This document shows, piece by piece, positions 1 to 13,213 of a stretch of 64,000 bases of DNA (positions within the stretch are counted from its first letter, which is position 1; each line of letters opens with the position of its first letter). The stretch is from the NCBI GenBank assembly GCA_028641055.1, contig CM054057.1, positions 399,698,541 to 399,762,540 of the forward strand, read 5' to 3'. The notes beneath the pieces are model-generated. The model saw only the letters and a list, made by a program, of their open reading frames with translations, ran no database searches and was not told the DNA's origin. The stretch comes from Alopecurus myosuroides (lineage: Eukaryota > Streptophyta > Magnoliopsida > Poales > Poaceae). The position numbers and the translations under genes were made by a program.

Positions 1-327
1 ACCTGCAGGCGCGACCAGGGGGACCCGCGCCCACCCTTGGTGTGGTGGCTCCAGGGCACCCCTCTGGGTCTCCTTTGGACTACGTTGACATGTCGGGAAT
101 TCTAAGAGTTTTGGATTTTGTTTCGTCCAATTCCGAGAATATTTCCAGAACAACTTTTCTTTAACAAAAAAATAGCAGAAAACCGGAACTGGCTCTGTTG
201 CATCTTGTCAATAGGTTAGTCCATGAAAACGTCCGAAAAACGAAGGAAAACATGTGAAAACATAAAGGTATTGGATAGAAAACATCCATGGAGCATCGAA
301 AATTATAGATACGTTTGAGACGTATCA
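1..327 (-). mobile_element. 5' end of a gypsy LTR, minus strand, cut by the window edge
   Basis: Read on the minus strand from 327, the sequence begins TGATACGTCTCAAACGTATC and continues as AT-rich LTR-like DNA to the edge of the window. This start resembles the LTR start at 3512 (TGATACATCC, then AACGTATCTAT), so both belong to related Ty3/gypsy families with TGAT...ATCA termini. I recall such termini from abundant Triticeae gypsy elements, but assign no family name. No coding region is visible in this piece. Confidence 0.7.
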
Positions 328-391
328 CTCCTCGCCGTAGTAGTCCCGATGAACAGAGCACCTGCCATTTCCTAGATCTAGTCGCTGCAAA

Positions 392-811
392 ATGGTTTGC
401 CAAAGTAAAACCGCTCGGCTATCGTGCGTGCCTCAGTACAACATCGTGGCGCCCACGGAGGTTTCCGGGGACTCTTCCCCATCGTCGGATTCCGAGAACT
501 CGTCCCCACCCGCACTCCACCGCCGCACAGAACACACGCGCTCGAAGGAGAACGAGGTGGGGGAGGACTCGTCGCCCGGAGAAGAGATTGATATTGCGTA
601 TGACGGGGACGCGGCGACGGCAATGCTAGAGGATGAGTCACCGCATCTCGAGTGGTGAGAATTGGCTGAGCGGAAGGCTAAGCAGGAGGAGGACGAGGCC
701 GAGGGCATCGAGCACAACGACGGGACCATCATGGAGGAGTATCACGCGGTGGAGGAGTGCATTGCGAAGAACCGCCAGGAAGAGGAGTCGTCCTCCACCG
801 ATTCTGACTAG
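392..811 (+). pseudogene. Broken coding region for an acidic protein of unknown function
   Basis: A GC-rich frame opens at ATG 392. It is interrupted by TGA at 656-658 and continues in the same frame to TAG at 809-811, about 140 codons in all. The product would be hydrophilic and very acidic, rich in Ser, Glu and Asp (SPSSDSENSS near the start, EEESSSTDSD at the end). No domain is recognised. The continued codon-like, acidic composition after the stop suggests one former coding region inactivated by a single nonsense change, perhaps TGG to TGA. It lies about 550 bases upstream of a second GC-rich broken gene and may share its origin. It could also be chance coding potential in GC-rich DNA. 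Confidence 0.45.
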
Positions 812-1360
812 GAGTAGCGGCCACCACCACCTCCAGCGACGGGCATAGACGGCGAGTTTAGTTTACATTATCTTGTAGTGTGTCAAACTTCAAGGTTTGC
901 CTTCCTGTTTACTTATCAGATTCATTCGACTACCTTTGTCTATATCTCTCTTTAGCGTGCCAACCCAGCTTGTTCCGTCGCTATATATTCATGTGTAAAA
1001 AAAGAAGGAAAATAGTCGTTATAGGGCCCCATCTGGTATCGTCTCCAAACCCAGAAGAGTTGACGTGCCCGCATCAGCTGCCCTGGCGGGGGCAGACGGA
1101 TGCGACTTGGAGAGCATGCACAGAACGACGCGACCGCTCGAGCAGCCGTTGGCTCAACGGGCGCGCCTCATTGACGTCAATGCATGTCAAGGAAGCTGGT
1201 GCTAGGCATCAATGGGCGCCAGCCAACTGCTATTGATCCTCCTGCCGGCTTCAAAACTGCTGCGCGCACGCCTCTCCTCTCTCCACACACGCACCTCACT
1301 CTCCTCTCCTCCAAGCTTTCACACGCCAAGGCAATTCCACAGTCACAACACACATAGCTA
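812..1360. other. Spacer between two broken coding regions
   Basis: The first part is AT-rich and resembles a 3' UTR. The part from about 1020 is GC-rich, with CT-rich stretches just before ATG 1361 that resemble a plant 5' UTR. I see no clear TATA box, repeat boundary or further coding region. Confidence 0.4.
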
Positions 1361-2080
1361 ATGCTTGGCCGCAAGGCGACCCCGGAGGAACTGCTGGAAA
1401 ACTCCGTTCGCCGCAACTCGGTGGCGTGGTTCCGCGCACGTCGCCAGGACCGCTGTCATCGCCGAGCCTTGGAGAACCGCGAGGTTCAGGTGGATCAGGA
1501 GGCGCCTCCAACTCCACCCCTGACGGTCGAGGAGGCGCAGCAGCACCTGCGCCACAACATCCCCGTCCCAGAATGCCGTTCTCTGCCGGAAGGCTGGGTT
1601 ACCAACATAGTGAGGGTGTCGGTGAGGCGGCCGATCACCGGTGAGGCGCGTGTTGACTTCATCAGGCGGGAGCGGTCGACGATGCCGTGGGAGCTTCGCG
1701 CCCAGCCCCGCTTCAGAATGTCGTCTCCGTATTGGGAGGATGTTCTAGCCGCGGAGTACGATGCGCGCCTCAACAGTTTCTTCCTCCCGAGTGGCATGTC
1801 ATCACCTCCCGTTGAGTGGCTCTCGTTGGATGATGAGGTGGAAGTGGAGGAGGAGCCTGAGCCACCTCTTCCAACGGACAGTTAGCAAGACGAAAAGGAA
1901 AGCGGGGAAGACGTGTGGCGGGAGATGCAATTGATCGGCAGGCAGGCGAGTCTGGAGGTTTTCTTCTTTCATCGCTAGCTCACCGACGGCGGTAACGACG
2001 GCGAACCAGAGGACAAATTCCTCCAGGCCGCAGCCACCGCCACATCCGAAGACGACGGCCGGCGACCCAGCTTGAGCTAG
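1361..2080 (+). pseudogene. Broken gene, cereal repeat-associated protein with an LPEGW motif
   Basis: A frame opens at ATG 1361 and encodes 174 residues before TAG at 1883-1885. The same frame continues past a second TAG at 1976-1978 to a final TAG at 2078-2080, giving about 240 codons. Residues around 70-140 contain SLPEGW, a run of V-R-R-P, then MPWELRAQPRF, YWEDVLAAEYDARL and an acidic tail. From memory, this order (LPxGW, VPVPP-like stretch, LPxxLRxDPR, W...F..EYDARL) is common in repetitive hypothetical proteins of wheat and other grasses, often linked to transposable elements. Function is unknown. Two in-frame stops mark it as inactive. GC content is far above the surrounding spacer. 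Confidence 0.55.
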
Positions 2081-3511
2081 ATCTAGTGACAGGGGCCGTT
2101 TACTTTAACTTATGTTTATGTTTGTGTCGTTTCATCCAAGTTTGTAACGTTTCATTTGAATTTCAATGTTAAATCGCCGGTCGCGGTTCGTTCGTATTTA
2201 TGGTTCAAAGGAAAGAGGACGGTCGAATAACGTACTCCGCCCCTGTACTTTTGTGTGCATCACTCAATGCAGAGGCAGGGAGATCCCCATTTTGAAAAAA
2301 AAATGGTAATTTATAAGCACGCATGCATCTCTCCGGCCACGTCGTGCACACGTCTTCCCCAAGTCACCACAGCTGCACAGACAACAAAAGAAACTTCAAA
2401 ACTTTCAACATAAAGAAATATGTTTTAATAACAAGAAAATTCCTACAACTATATATTTCTCTCTCATATATAATAATTTTCGGTAGCATCATAAGCAAAC
2501 TCAAGCATATAATTATCATACAAATATGTTTGTCATTATCTAAAAGCACATAACTCATATCAAACTCCAAAATAGTGGGATCAAGATTTAAAATCATGAC
2601 CTCTACGAACCCACTTTTAGCAATGTTATAACAAGATATCAAGCAAATTCGGACCCTCCAAAAAATGACCTACCATTTTTAATTGAAAATTTCATAACTA
2701 AGCAAAAGGTACGTGAGTACGATTCATGATAATCGTATTGGGTTGTATGTACAATTGAACACCAGCTTACGTATGGTAGAAATGATACCATATGCCTTGT
2801 GGTTTTGATTATTGGCAAGTATATATCACATTTCTATATTTTCTTATTAATATACGATATGTATCATTAATCCTATTTGTAATAAAGACAAAAATTTCTA
2901 AATCACATTCGTTTAGTCTTAATAATAATCCAATGCACGTCAATAAGATGAATTCAAAAATATGAAATTTCTTCACGACAATTGGTTTTAATCATTACCC
3001 AGAGCGAGGTTTATCACTGTATTCCAGAGACTTTCTGCTAGATAGCCCCTATTTGCGAATGGCCTACCGTTTTGAACTTAAATTGTCTTGTATAATTTAA
3101 CTTAAGTATATACACCCAAATTATGATGCCATGTCAATGAAAATTGAGTTTTCGACAAGTGATACATTTTCTTTATTTATCGTTAGTACTAACAAATAAC
3201 TTGGACATGTCGCATGCGCAATAATTTCTGGAACTTCCAATTTGCACGACCCAAACAATCCTTTGGTTCGGCTCGGCCTAACCGGGTAGATAACCGGCAG
3301 GGCTTGCGCACCCCCGACCCCGCATGTCATCGGACATGTGTTAGTGAAAGACATGTCATATACGAATATCAGATTTAGCTAGAGCAACCAATTAATTCAC
3401 CCTTGCCCTGACCGATCTGTCACACACTACCTATTTATCCTCACCCCGGATCGAGCTGCGGCACCACCGCATACCATCTCCGGACTACCAATCAACATCC
3501 ATCTCCGTCCA
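2081..3511. other. AT-rich spacer without a recognised gene
   Basis: 2081-2290 looks like the 3' flank of the preceding broken gene. The rest is AT-rich with short, unconvincing frames. Around 3240-3340 there is a GC-rich island without coding signal. I found no MITE termini, tRNA or LTR boundary until TGATAC at 3512. Confidence 0.4.
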
Positions 3512-5017
3512 TGATACATCCAAAACGTATCTATATTTTTTTTGGTTTCATGTTACTTTTATGATTTTGATAATTGTTTTTATATTAAGTTTATGATTTA
3601 TTTGGACTAACCTACTAATAGTTGCAAAAGTGCATTTTTTTTTTGTTTTACACTTTGATGTGTAGGAATTATCAAAAATAGAAGAGGAAACCTTGTTGGA
3701 GTCGAATTGGGACTTTCCTGAAATTTGTCTGAAAACTCTTTTTAAAGATTGTCACGTTACGGGTCGAAGGTGGCGTCAAACGGAAATCTCACAGAAGACA
3801 AAATTTTCGGGAATTTTGTGGCGTACGATCTAGGCTGAAAATTTGCCTGATTCCTAGCCCGGACCGAGATACACCTGATTTACTGCAGCCCTACATGGGA
3901 TGACGGAAATCCATGAGACTATATAAAGGGAGGAAACCTTGGTCGTGGGAGACACCCTAGACCACGAATTTCCAGCCACCAAAGACATGTTTTTGCCTCC
4001 CCATGGATCCCATAGATCCCATCTCCATGGGGGAGGGCTCCCAAGACCATGAAGGAAGAGGGCTAAGGGGAGGCGCTCCCCCATGATGCCGGCAGCGCAG
4101 GGAAGAAGTCCCTGCGCCACCGCCGGCGCCGCCCAGCGCCCCGCGCTGTCCTCTCCACCATCTTCATTGCCATCTCCATCGCCAATTCCTCCTTGTATAC
4201 AGTGGTTCATCCTCCCACCCACCTTTGTAGCTTCCTATGTAAACATGGTGTTTGACGTTATAAATTATTTGCAGATGATCTATTGGATCTATGTTATGTT
4301 TGTGTAGTTCCCTTTTGTCATATGATTGATTGTTGAATATCTATGGATGGTTTCAGATATATACTGAATTTTTTACAGTCCTATGGTGCCAGCATATGTT
4401 TATGCGCGCATGGATCACATCATAGGGTTTGTAGTATGTGGAGAAAGCTAGAGGGATGGATGCTTGAGTGACAGAAACATGAGCCCCAATCTAGTGATTA
4501 AAGCATATGGGATAAACAGGACCTTTTGATCTTAATGCTATGGTTGAGTATTTTTACCTTAATGAATATTATAGTAGTTACGGATGTTTACAAGAGTTCC
4601 AATCATAAGTACTTGCAATCATTGGATAGTGAGAGCTTGTTAGCTTTTGCCTCTCCCACATAAAAGAGGAATATCAACCTTGTTTTTGACTATTTGATCC
4701 TAGACAAATCCACCACAATTACCACTACTGTTCCACACTAATGGTACTGTTAGTTTATAGTTACTTTGTATACTTTATTGTTGCAGCAACTAAATTTACT
4801 TTCATGTATTTATAATCCTGCAAAACTATCTTGGTTACCCGTATTGTTACTCTAGTTTTATTTTCTAGATATTGCAAAATGTTTAGTGTGCATAGAGTTG
4901 TATCATTGGTTGATAGAATTTGAGAGAATAATTATCCTTCCTTTAGCACCTCGTTGGGTTCGACACTCTTACTTATCGAAAAGGCTACACACGATCCCCT
5001 ATACTTGTGGGATATCA
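3512..5017 (+). mobile_element. Element A: 5' LTR of a gypsy retrotransposon
   Basis: The LTR starts TGATACATCC at 3512 and appears to end GATATCA at 5017, giving TGAT...ATCA inverted termini and about 1.5 kb. A TATATAAA box lies at 3920-3927. A PBS matching the 3' end of tRNA-Asp begins 10 bases after the LTR end. No TSD can be checked because the right half of the element is not in the window. The family is probably one of the large Triticeae gypsy groups using tRNA-Asp, but the name is not certain. Confidence 0.75.
3920..3927 (+). promoter_or_regulatory. TATA box of the element A LTR
   Basis: TATATAAA followed by a G-rich stretch, about 410 bases into the LTR. Position and sequence fit a retrotransposon promoter in the U3 part. 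The transcription start would be around 3950-3960. Confidence 0.55.
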
Positions 5018-6075
5018 AGAATTTTTCTGGCGCCGTTGCCGGGGAACAATAGCATGGTTGAATATTCTTGTGTGCACTTGTTTGCTTTGTCTCTAAGTAG
5101 TTTTTACTTTCAGTTGTAAATTATTTTCTATCTTATTTTGGATAGGGAATGAGAATTAAAAAAAAATTTATTTGTACTTGTTATCTAATAACGTTTTCAA
5201 AAAGAGAGTGATTGGAAAAGGTGCAATGGTTAAATGGGGGTCGACCTTGAACACTTGTGTTAATGCCTATGAAACCAAAGCATGTTTTCCCATGATAAGC
5301 TTTTCAGGTAAAAACTTGTATATATTATAAATATTGTGTATATACCTCTATACATAAAAAATAAAGTGCTAATATTAGTCTCTAGTTACTTGAAAGTGCA
5401 AAAGTTTGGTTTACAACGCAGAAATAGATTTGTTGTGCTTCATCATATAACCTGTTTAAAATCAACAGAACATTATTTGGATCTGCAATTTTTTTTTGCA
5501 TAAACCAGAGCCCAGTACCTAACTTCCATTAGTTCTCACTTTTCTAATTTGAGTTCCATAGCTATTTTTGGCAGAGCTTCACTGTAAAAAATCGTGTTAA
5601 AGTTATAATAGTATTTAATTTGAAATTTTTTTGTGCATAAGCCTGAGATTATGATCTGTCTTTCATTAGTTTAAGTTTTTTTGCTTTGAGCTATGTAACT
5701 ATATCATTGAGTGCCCTGTTTACAAGTTGTTTAGTTTTCGCATCTTTCTTTGTTTATTCAATATTGTACTTAGTGTTCTTAGTTTTTAGCAGAAATTTTA
5801 TAAGAAACCTCGGTATATACAGTGGCTAATTTTTAATAAATATCACGAAACTTGCCAATACTTGAACATGAGTGGATTTTATTTAATGAGTACTATCCCT
5901 ACTAATGAATTTTGTGAAGTTTTATTTGGATATAGCTTATAATATCTAATCAATATGGTGATATGAGATGAACAAAAAGACGCAAGAGCTCAAACTTGGG
6001 GATGTTTAGGTTAATCCCAAGAACATATTAAGAAGAAAAAATCATGTAATCTTGGGGATGCCCGAGTCATCCCCC
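5018..6075 (+). mobile_element. Element A: PBS and non-coding leader, cut by B1
   Basis: TGGCGCCGTTGCCGGGGA at 5028-5045 is complementary to the 3' end of plant tRNA-Asp and acts as the minus-strand priming site in many gypsy elements. The sequence to 6075 is AT-rich leader without a long frame. It includes the phrase CTTGGGGATGCCCGAGTCAT near 6052-6071, which I associate with the internal regions of Triticeae gypsy elements. It stops exactly where the B1 LTR begins at 6076, so B1 inserted into A; the rest of A lies beyond the right edge. Confidence 0.7.
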
Positions 6076-9000
6076 TGTAGCATCCCAACTTTTAATAAAG
6101 ATGGAATACCTGTGTTATTGTGCTAGTCCCTGGATCAATTGCTAGCACCACAGTACAAAATGAAATATCATGCAAATGCATCAAATTCTATTACATCGCA
6201 AGATCCAGTCTTTACAAAATAGTATTAGAACTTGCATAGTCTTAGAAGACTAGCAGTAAACAAAGATATACAACGGAAAACATGAATAACATTGAGCCCA
6301 TCTTCTTCATGTGCCACAGGCAAAACATGTTGGCGATAGTCTCGAGATCCTAAACGAACTCCTCACTCGTCTTCAGAAATATCTGCAATATGGAATATGC
6401 AGCCACAAGGGAGTCAATACAATTTAATGTATTGGCAAGTAACACTATGGTGGATATAAATGGCAACACTAATACTACATGCTTATTTGGCTGAGTGGAG
6501 TTTTTGGCTAAGTTTGCATAAAGCCAGTTTTGTCCTATCTCTTTTGTAAAACAAACTTTTCTTTTCAAAGGGTGGCAACATTGGATTAAGATCCAAGCAC
6601 CACAATACTGTTCACTTGGTCAAAATTTTACTTATTTAAAATGGTGATGAGATTCTTCCGTCAATCCTTGTCCAGCTGCTCATAGTTGTCCATAACCGGG
6701 GACACGGCTAAGATCTTAGTTTGTTGACTCTAGAGAGGTTGTGCACTTTCCCCTTTGTCTTCAATTAGCCCAAACATCCTATACACCCGGGGTGCATCAT
6801 GGAAAGGAGAGAATTGAGACGAGATCTTTCAGAAGAAGAAGTCCAAACCCACCGGCAAGACCGTTCCACCTATAATTTTGCTACATCTGCTAGTCAAGCC
6901 TGGGCTGAACTCTCACAACTTAGTTGATCAAGACAGAGCCCATATGTCAAAAGGCTGCACGGGAAGCTACTAAACTTAGAAGGACATAGTAATCTCTTTG
7001 TTCCTGGGTGGCCATCCGCAAGTGACAACCTCAAGTGGAATAACCCTTAGATAAGGGCCCTGAGGAAACACTCAACATAATCCAGTCTTACCACTTCCAC
7101 CCAGGTGGTTCATTTATTAGTTATACTTAGAATTTTTCCTCAACATCTAGTAAAACAATTTGTAATATTGCATAGCATCTACTAAGTCCTAAGGCTATGA
7201 AAATAACAAGGGTAAAAGAGATGGCTACACACTACTAGGATAATATCATAGCATAATATAACTTAGTAAAATTTCCTATCATGCATGCTACCCAAAATCA
7301 ACTAATGCATATAGAAAATAATGGGTAGTTGATGGTGTGTTACTTGCCTTATTGAAGTTGGTGAAGAAATAACAGTCTCTTCACAAAAGACCGTTGCTCT
7401 TCCTACAATCTATTCATTGAAAACACAATAACGAAAATAAACAAGCATCCTAGCAATAAAACACCTAAGTGAAGAAAACAAACATAGCAAATAATCATAA
7501 CAAAGGGGTTGTACCAAGTTGGCTAGGGCAAGGTCAAGATTTGAGTTCAATACTTGTTTAGGAAACTCCAAGGTTTTACTTGGGATGGAATAGGTTGAGT
7601 TTGATGTGATCTAAATTTATTATAAACATACTTGTCGAGGAAGTTCTAAGAGTTCACCAAGGTGATCTCACTATTTCAACTAAAGTATCACAATACAAAG
7701 TGTAACACTTAGTTGTTTTCATCAAAACATTTGAGGGATCTAAGTTAGTCCTTCCATTTTGGTTGAGGCTAGGTCTAGGTTCAACTAACTTCATAACAAA
7801 GGAGATAACAAGTTAAAGTCTTGGTATTTTCTATTTGGGTCAAGGGCTGGACAAAAACAACTTTTTATTCTTCAACTTGTGTGGATGGCTCCAAGTCTTC
7901 ACATGCTTGTCTTCTTGAAGATCATCTTCATGCTTCTATTGTAGTCCTTTGCTTGGATGGATTCTTCTCTTGATCTTCATAGATTTCTTCATGGCTTTCA
8001 CTTCACTAATTTGGTTTGGGTATGGGATGGGCACAAAATACCACTAAGTCAAGAGAAAGAAAATAGGAAGAAAGATAGAAAGAGAGAGGGAGATGTTTTC
8101 TTCTGGATTTCTTCACACTTGCACTTCCTTGAGTTGCTTCTATTTGTGGAGTCTTTTCTTCAAAATTTCTTCATTGATCCTCCTTGTAGCTCTTCATGTT
8201 GCCACCAAGTTGAATGAGAAGAGCCTTCTATTGCTTGAGTCTTGTTTTCCATTTTCTAACTTGATGGATTCTTGAAGCAAGAATAGGGGGATGGAGGAGT
8301 AGATAGAAAACTATAGTACTAGTGTTTGAGCTTCACTACTTGGTCTCTTATATGGTTTACATACTAGGTACTTGGTCTTGGATTCAAAATGGCCACAACA
8401 AACAATGGTAGAAAGAATAGAAACAAAATCTAAGACATGATCAACTAGTGGTTCACTAAGATGGATTTTTGGTCCAACTTACAAGGGAATTGTTCAAGGT
8501 TATCCAAAAGGTTTAGGTACTGATGTCTCTGGTTCAAGGTTACCAAAAGGAGCAAATTTGCAAAGGGAACTATATTGAAAATATTTATAGAATTAATTCC
8601 ATGTCAAAAATACTCAAATAGACAACTTAATTATAAATTCAATTTTAATTTGACCAAAAAATATTTTGGGACAGAGGGTATGAAAGTACACATTCTAAGG
8701 TTTCCAAATATATTTTATTTGCATTTTTTGGATTTATAGAATTTGAATTATGCAAAAAATCATCAAACAAGCATTTTTAAATTTGAACCAATTTAAATTT
8801 GTCAAATTTGAATTTGAACAGTGCTAAAAGATTCTACAGATCCAGGGGATTTCAAAAAGTCCAAGTTTGCTAAATTTGGGCTTATGGTTAAAAAGATATG
8901 ATGGTTCAAAGTTCTAGGGACTAATCTGCAAAATCTACTTTTTATTTTCTATTCCGGAAGAAAAACAGAGACTGGGCTGCTATGCGCTGCACTGGGCGAC

Positions 9001-10678
9001 AGATAACACCTGGGCTTGGGCCGTCTACGTGCTGCACCGAGCGACGAATAAGAAACTTCACGCTCTGCTGACTGGACTGCCACTTGGCCTTTCCTAATTG
9101 GCCGGTACCGGTTTGCTAGGTGGATCTAATTCTAGCCCTACGATGAGGATCGAGCGGACAGGGATGAGGAGGAGGAGTCTCACCGGGGTAGATCACCGGA
9201 AAATGGCGCGGTGGCGGCGCTGCCCTCGGTTTTCAACGGCGTCGAGGCTAGGAGGCACCCTCGGGCTCGGGGATAGCACAGAGAGGGGCTCCTTGACGTG
9301 GGAAATCCGATGGTGTGCTCGTAAGCCTCCCGTGGTGCTCAAAACAGCGGCGCCATGATGATTTCCGAGGCGGCGGTGCGGGACGGCTCCGGCGAGCTCG
9401 ATTCATTGGTTCCCTGCGGAACAAAATCGAGAAAAAATTATGAGGAGGTTCATGGGGACAAGGGAAAGCAGAGGAGTGGGAAAACGGGGCCGATGACCTC
9501 CTATAACTGCCACAAAGATGAAGAACGGCGGCGGGGAGTGTCAAATCCGGTGAGGAATTTCTCGAGCCTCGGGGCGTGAAACAGAGAGATGATAGAGGGG
9601 AAAGAGGGAGGTCGAGGAGGGCTTTAAGGGGAAGCAAATGTCTCAGATATTGATGGCTTGTAACGATCGAATTCAAGAGGATTAAATCCTCCATTATTTG
9701 TAAGAAACGGAAGAGAGGGAGGTTGATGGTGACATGACGTCATCATGACGTCATTCCCTTTTTTTTTCTGTTTTCTGTTTTCTTTAATAACTTCTGTTTA
9801 ATAATTCTAATTGACCTCATTCAAAATTATAAAATCTTGTAATTTCAATACCTTTCCAACAATAACATTTTTGTACCATTTCAACCTATTTTATTATTTT
9901 GAATTTTAAAAATTGTAATAAGTCCTTAATAGTGATTAATGTGATTTTTAATTTTGAAAAGTATAAAATATAAATATTTGCCAAATAAAATTTCAGTAGC
10001 TTTATAATGATCGAATACTATTTTCCAAAACCAATTCCCAAGTGTTTTCATATTTTATAATTTTTAAAATATGATGAAAACATTAATAGCTACTTAATAA
10101 AAAAAGAGAGGGTTAATTATAGAAATATGATTTAAATGATTTTAGAAAATATTTATATGATTCAAATTATTGTTCTCTAGGACCTTTTAAAATATTTTCG
10201 ACATATGAGCAAATCACAAATAGTACTATGTGCTTTTCTATTTAGAAAAAATAAATGGTACTTTGAAATGGGGTTTAATATTATTCAGAGGAGAGTAAAA
10301 AAAATGCCAATATTGTTTTCCATGGTTCTTTACTTGTTTTCATAAACAAAAATAACTTATATAAACATTTTATGGTTAAATACTTGGTATAATATTTGGG
10401 GAAAACAAAATGGAAAACAACTTCTTTATATAAACCAATTTATATTTTCAAGGTTTGCAAATAGGGAAAATAGTTTCTTTGGATAGTTTTTTGTTTTGAG
10501 GATTTAGGTTTTAGAAAACATAGGTATTTGGACTATCAATCCCAATAGCATTGGGAAAACAATTAATGTTTACCTTTTGTTTGAATTTTATTTGGTTTTT
10601 GATGGCTTGCTTTAATGGAATACTAAAAGTTTCAAATTTTTGTGATTTTTGCACTTTCCAAAAATCAGGGATGTTACA
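6076..10678 (-). repeat. B1 3' LTR, complete, about 4.6 kb
   Basis: The plus strand starts TGTAGCATCCC at 6076 and ends GGGATGTTACA at 10678, with the reverse of the polypurine tract (GACTACCACCC) next to it. Minus-strand order: AT-rich start, GC-rich exon-like block (about 9690-9184) with a GTGAGA donor at 9183, AT-rich stretch, a short exon-like block (about 7430-7355) ending in a GCAAGT donor, then an acceptor TATTGCAG followed by ATATTTCTGAAGACGAGTGA near 6395-6370. Frames seen here, including the proline-rich one at 9248-9694, are parts of the LTR and not genes. Confidence 0.85.
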
Positions 10679-11603
10679 GACTACCACCCTTAAAAGAAAT
10701 CTCGTCCCGAGATTTGGGAAGGTTAGAAAGAAAGATAGGTCTGGGTGATTGGTTTCCAGAACAACTGGGGGCTACCACCCTTAAAAGAAACTTTTGTGGA
10801 TAGTCTATTTTCATTAGACTGGAGTGTAGATGTATTCCAGATTGGCTTGAGTAGAAATTTCTTTAACGTTAGAGCTGTAGACCAACATAGGAATGTTGAA
10901 CTACCTTTGACACTGAGGGATCACTCTTTGGGTCAATCAAAAGCCTTAGGTTCACTCTCAACTTGGTCTTTTGATATCCTTTGCAATCTTCCATCTTGTT
11001 GTTGTCATCCTTGAAGGGAAACACCAGGCTATTTCTAAATAAACTCTCTCATGGAAGGCAAAATCTTCCATTGCTTGATAGCTCCAAGGTTGGCTTCATC
11101 CTCACCGAAAATAGTACGTTTTCAGCAACACTAACATAGGGTCATGATTGTTTCTACCATTCTATGGTTCTGGTTTAATATCATCGTCTCTCTAATAGGT
11201 ATGTCACTCAGATTTAACATTCCTCATAACAAGAGTGAATAATGTGAGTAGTCATCATGGGGGCCAATCCATGTTGCACTCAATCATTACCTTGTACTTG
11301 GATTGATGAATCTTGTTTAATAACACTAGGCCACCTCACTTGTCTAACAGAAAGTTTCCAATCTGTAAGACAAACTTGAGCTAAGTATCATTCATCAACT
11401 AGTGTTTTGCGTAAAACTCCTATGTAATACAAACTAGATAGTTGTGTTTCTTCATTATTTCTTATCTTGGTGTAGTTGGATCTGAAATCTTCATAGCTCA
11501 TGCAACTTGGGCTTCACTTGTGTTTCTTCACTCGTTCATTGGCTTGCTGCTCCTTATGTAGTTGGCATTGATCATGGATGTGATTGTTCCTCCACACAAA
11601 AGG
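10679..11603 (-). mobile_element. B1 internal region, 3' part, non-coding
   Basis: This is the PPT-proximal half of the B1 internal region, inverted relative to 31060-31990 of B2. The polypurine tract and the CTCGGGACGAGATTTC stretch lie at its left edge. No coding frame of note. It ends at the AAAGG target site where B2 inserted (11599-11603) and resumes at 37728. Confidence 0.8.
11599..11603. repeat. TSD AAAGG, left copy, of B2
   Basis: AAAGG precedes TGTAACATCC at 11604, and AAAGG at 37723-37727 follows the final CTACA of B2. The joined flanks form the B1 internal region. The match defines the outer limits of the whole B2 tandem, not only of one LTR-internal-LTR unit. Confidence 0.85.
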
Positions 11604-12785
11604 TGTAACATCCCTGATTTTTGGAAAATGCAAAAATCACAAAAATTTGAAACTTTTGTTTTCATGACAAGACAAGTCACCAAAAACAAATAAAACTCAA
11701 ACAAAAATGAAATATGTGGTCCTATACCAAGTTTATTGGAATTAGAAATCCAATTATGCCTTATTCCTTAAACTCTAAAACCTTTTTCAAAAATAAATTT
11801 ATTATTATATAAAGGGAATATCTTTTATTAACAAACCTTTACCAAAAATGTTTACAACTCCAATATTAATCTGAAGATATTTTATGGCATCAAAAATCAA
11901 AGATTTATAACCCTTAATAAAGTTCTAGGCCTTAAAAGTATTTGAGGAGAATAAAATTATTAATAATAACTTTTAGTTGTTATTCCAAGTTTTAAACATG
12001 AAGGTGTGAAAATAAAATGCATTGTTTGGTAAATAACATAAAAGAGGGTTTTGGAAAACAATATCATGACTTGTGGTTTTATTCTAAAATTTATTGATCA
12101 ACAATATTAATTAATTGATATGAACTAATTAAATAACATTAAGTTACTATTAGTAAATCCTTCATATCCTAAATTTATAAAATGTGAAAATAGTTTAAAA
12201 TGGATTTCCAAAAATAATATATATCACATGTAAAATGCCTTTGAAATTTTATTTAGATAATAACATCAATTTATTATTTTCTAAATTTTAAAATGACCTT
12301 AAGGTACTATTAGTGGTTTATTTATATTTTCAATATATAAATTGTGAAAACAAGATGAAATGACTTTAAAAATATGTTTTCAATATTTAGAATGTCACTA
12401 AAATTTTATTGACCAATAACCATGTTTTATAAATTTTTTTTGAATTAAAAATCACATTAAGTGACTATTAAGGAATTATTCAAATTTCCAAAATTCAAAA
12501 ATAAAACATGTTAATTTGTTTACAAAAATGTTACTATTGGAAAGTAATTGAAATATTAAGAATTTAGAAATTTGTTTCATGTTAATTGGACTTATAAAAC
12601 AGAAGATATAATTAAAACAATTAAACAGGAAATAAAAGAAAAACTTTGATGACATCAGCAGTGACGTCATTGTCACCTTCCTCCGTTACTACGCAGTGAA
12701 GACCTGAAAACGCTCGATTTAATTCCCGTTGATTTCTCGCAATTGAAGCCATCAATTCCTTCCACGAGACCTTCTTCTTAAAGCC

Positions 12786-13213
12786 TTGTTCCTCCTCTCC
12801 AATTTCCTACCCGTGGCCACTCAATGCGTGCCCCCAGGCCGGAGTAATACCTCACCGGAGTGGCTCGAGTCCGCCGCCGTTTTTCATCGTTGCGGCCGTT
12901 ACAGGAGGTCGTCGACCCCGTTCTCCCCCTCTCCTTCTTTCCTTCCTATTGTGCATCCTCTGACGCCCTCCTCGTTTCTTTTCTCACAGCGGATCGACCA
13001 AACGAACCCGCCAGAGCCCGCGCGTCTACAACCGCTCGTCACCGTCCACCGAGGGCCCCTCTCGGAGCATGCCGCCGTCACCACCATCTCTGCCGTGCTA
13101 CGCCGCGCGTTCTTGTCATCATCTATAGCCCGGAGGACCACCGGAGGAGCTCCCCAGCATTTTCCGAGCAACCGCGCCGCCGCATCGGCCATTCCCGGCA
13201 GCTCGCCGGCGAG
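12786..13213 (+). other. GC-rich exon-1-like block in the B2 5' LTR
   Basis: An abrupt GC-rich, CT-rich block follows AT-rich U3-like DNA and ends GGCGAG|GTGAGAA, a good 5' splice site at 13214. Open frames cross it (a 143-codon frame from 12786, proline- and arginine-rich), but they run past the donor and show no domain. Equivalent blocks lie at 33180-33598 (middle LTR, donor at 33599) and, on the minus strand, at about 9690-9184 in B1. I read it as a transcribed leader exon of the LTR rather than a protein gene. Confidence 0.45.

Noticed and set aside
7957..8275. Phe/Leu-rich frames, repeated at 62234-62560
   Set aside because: Low-complexity frames within the B1 LTRs, overlapping in two phases.
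9248..9694. A 148-codon minus-strand frame, also at 63533-63979
   Set aside because: It is part of the B1 LTR exon-like block; the related B2 block has a different frame content. Kept only as a leader-exon candidate.
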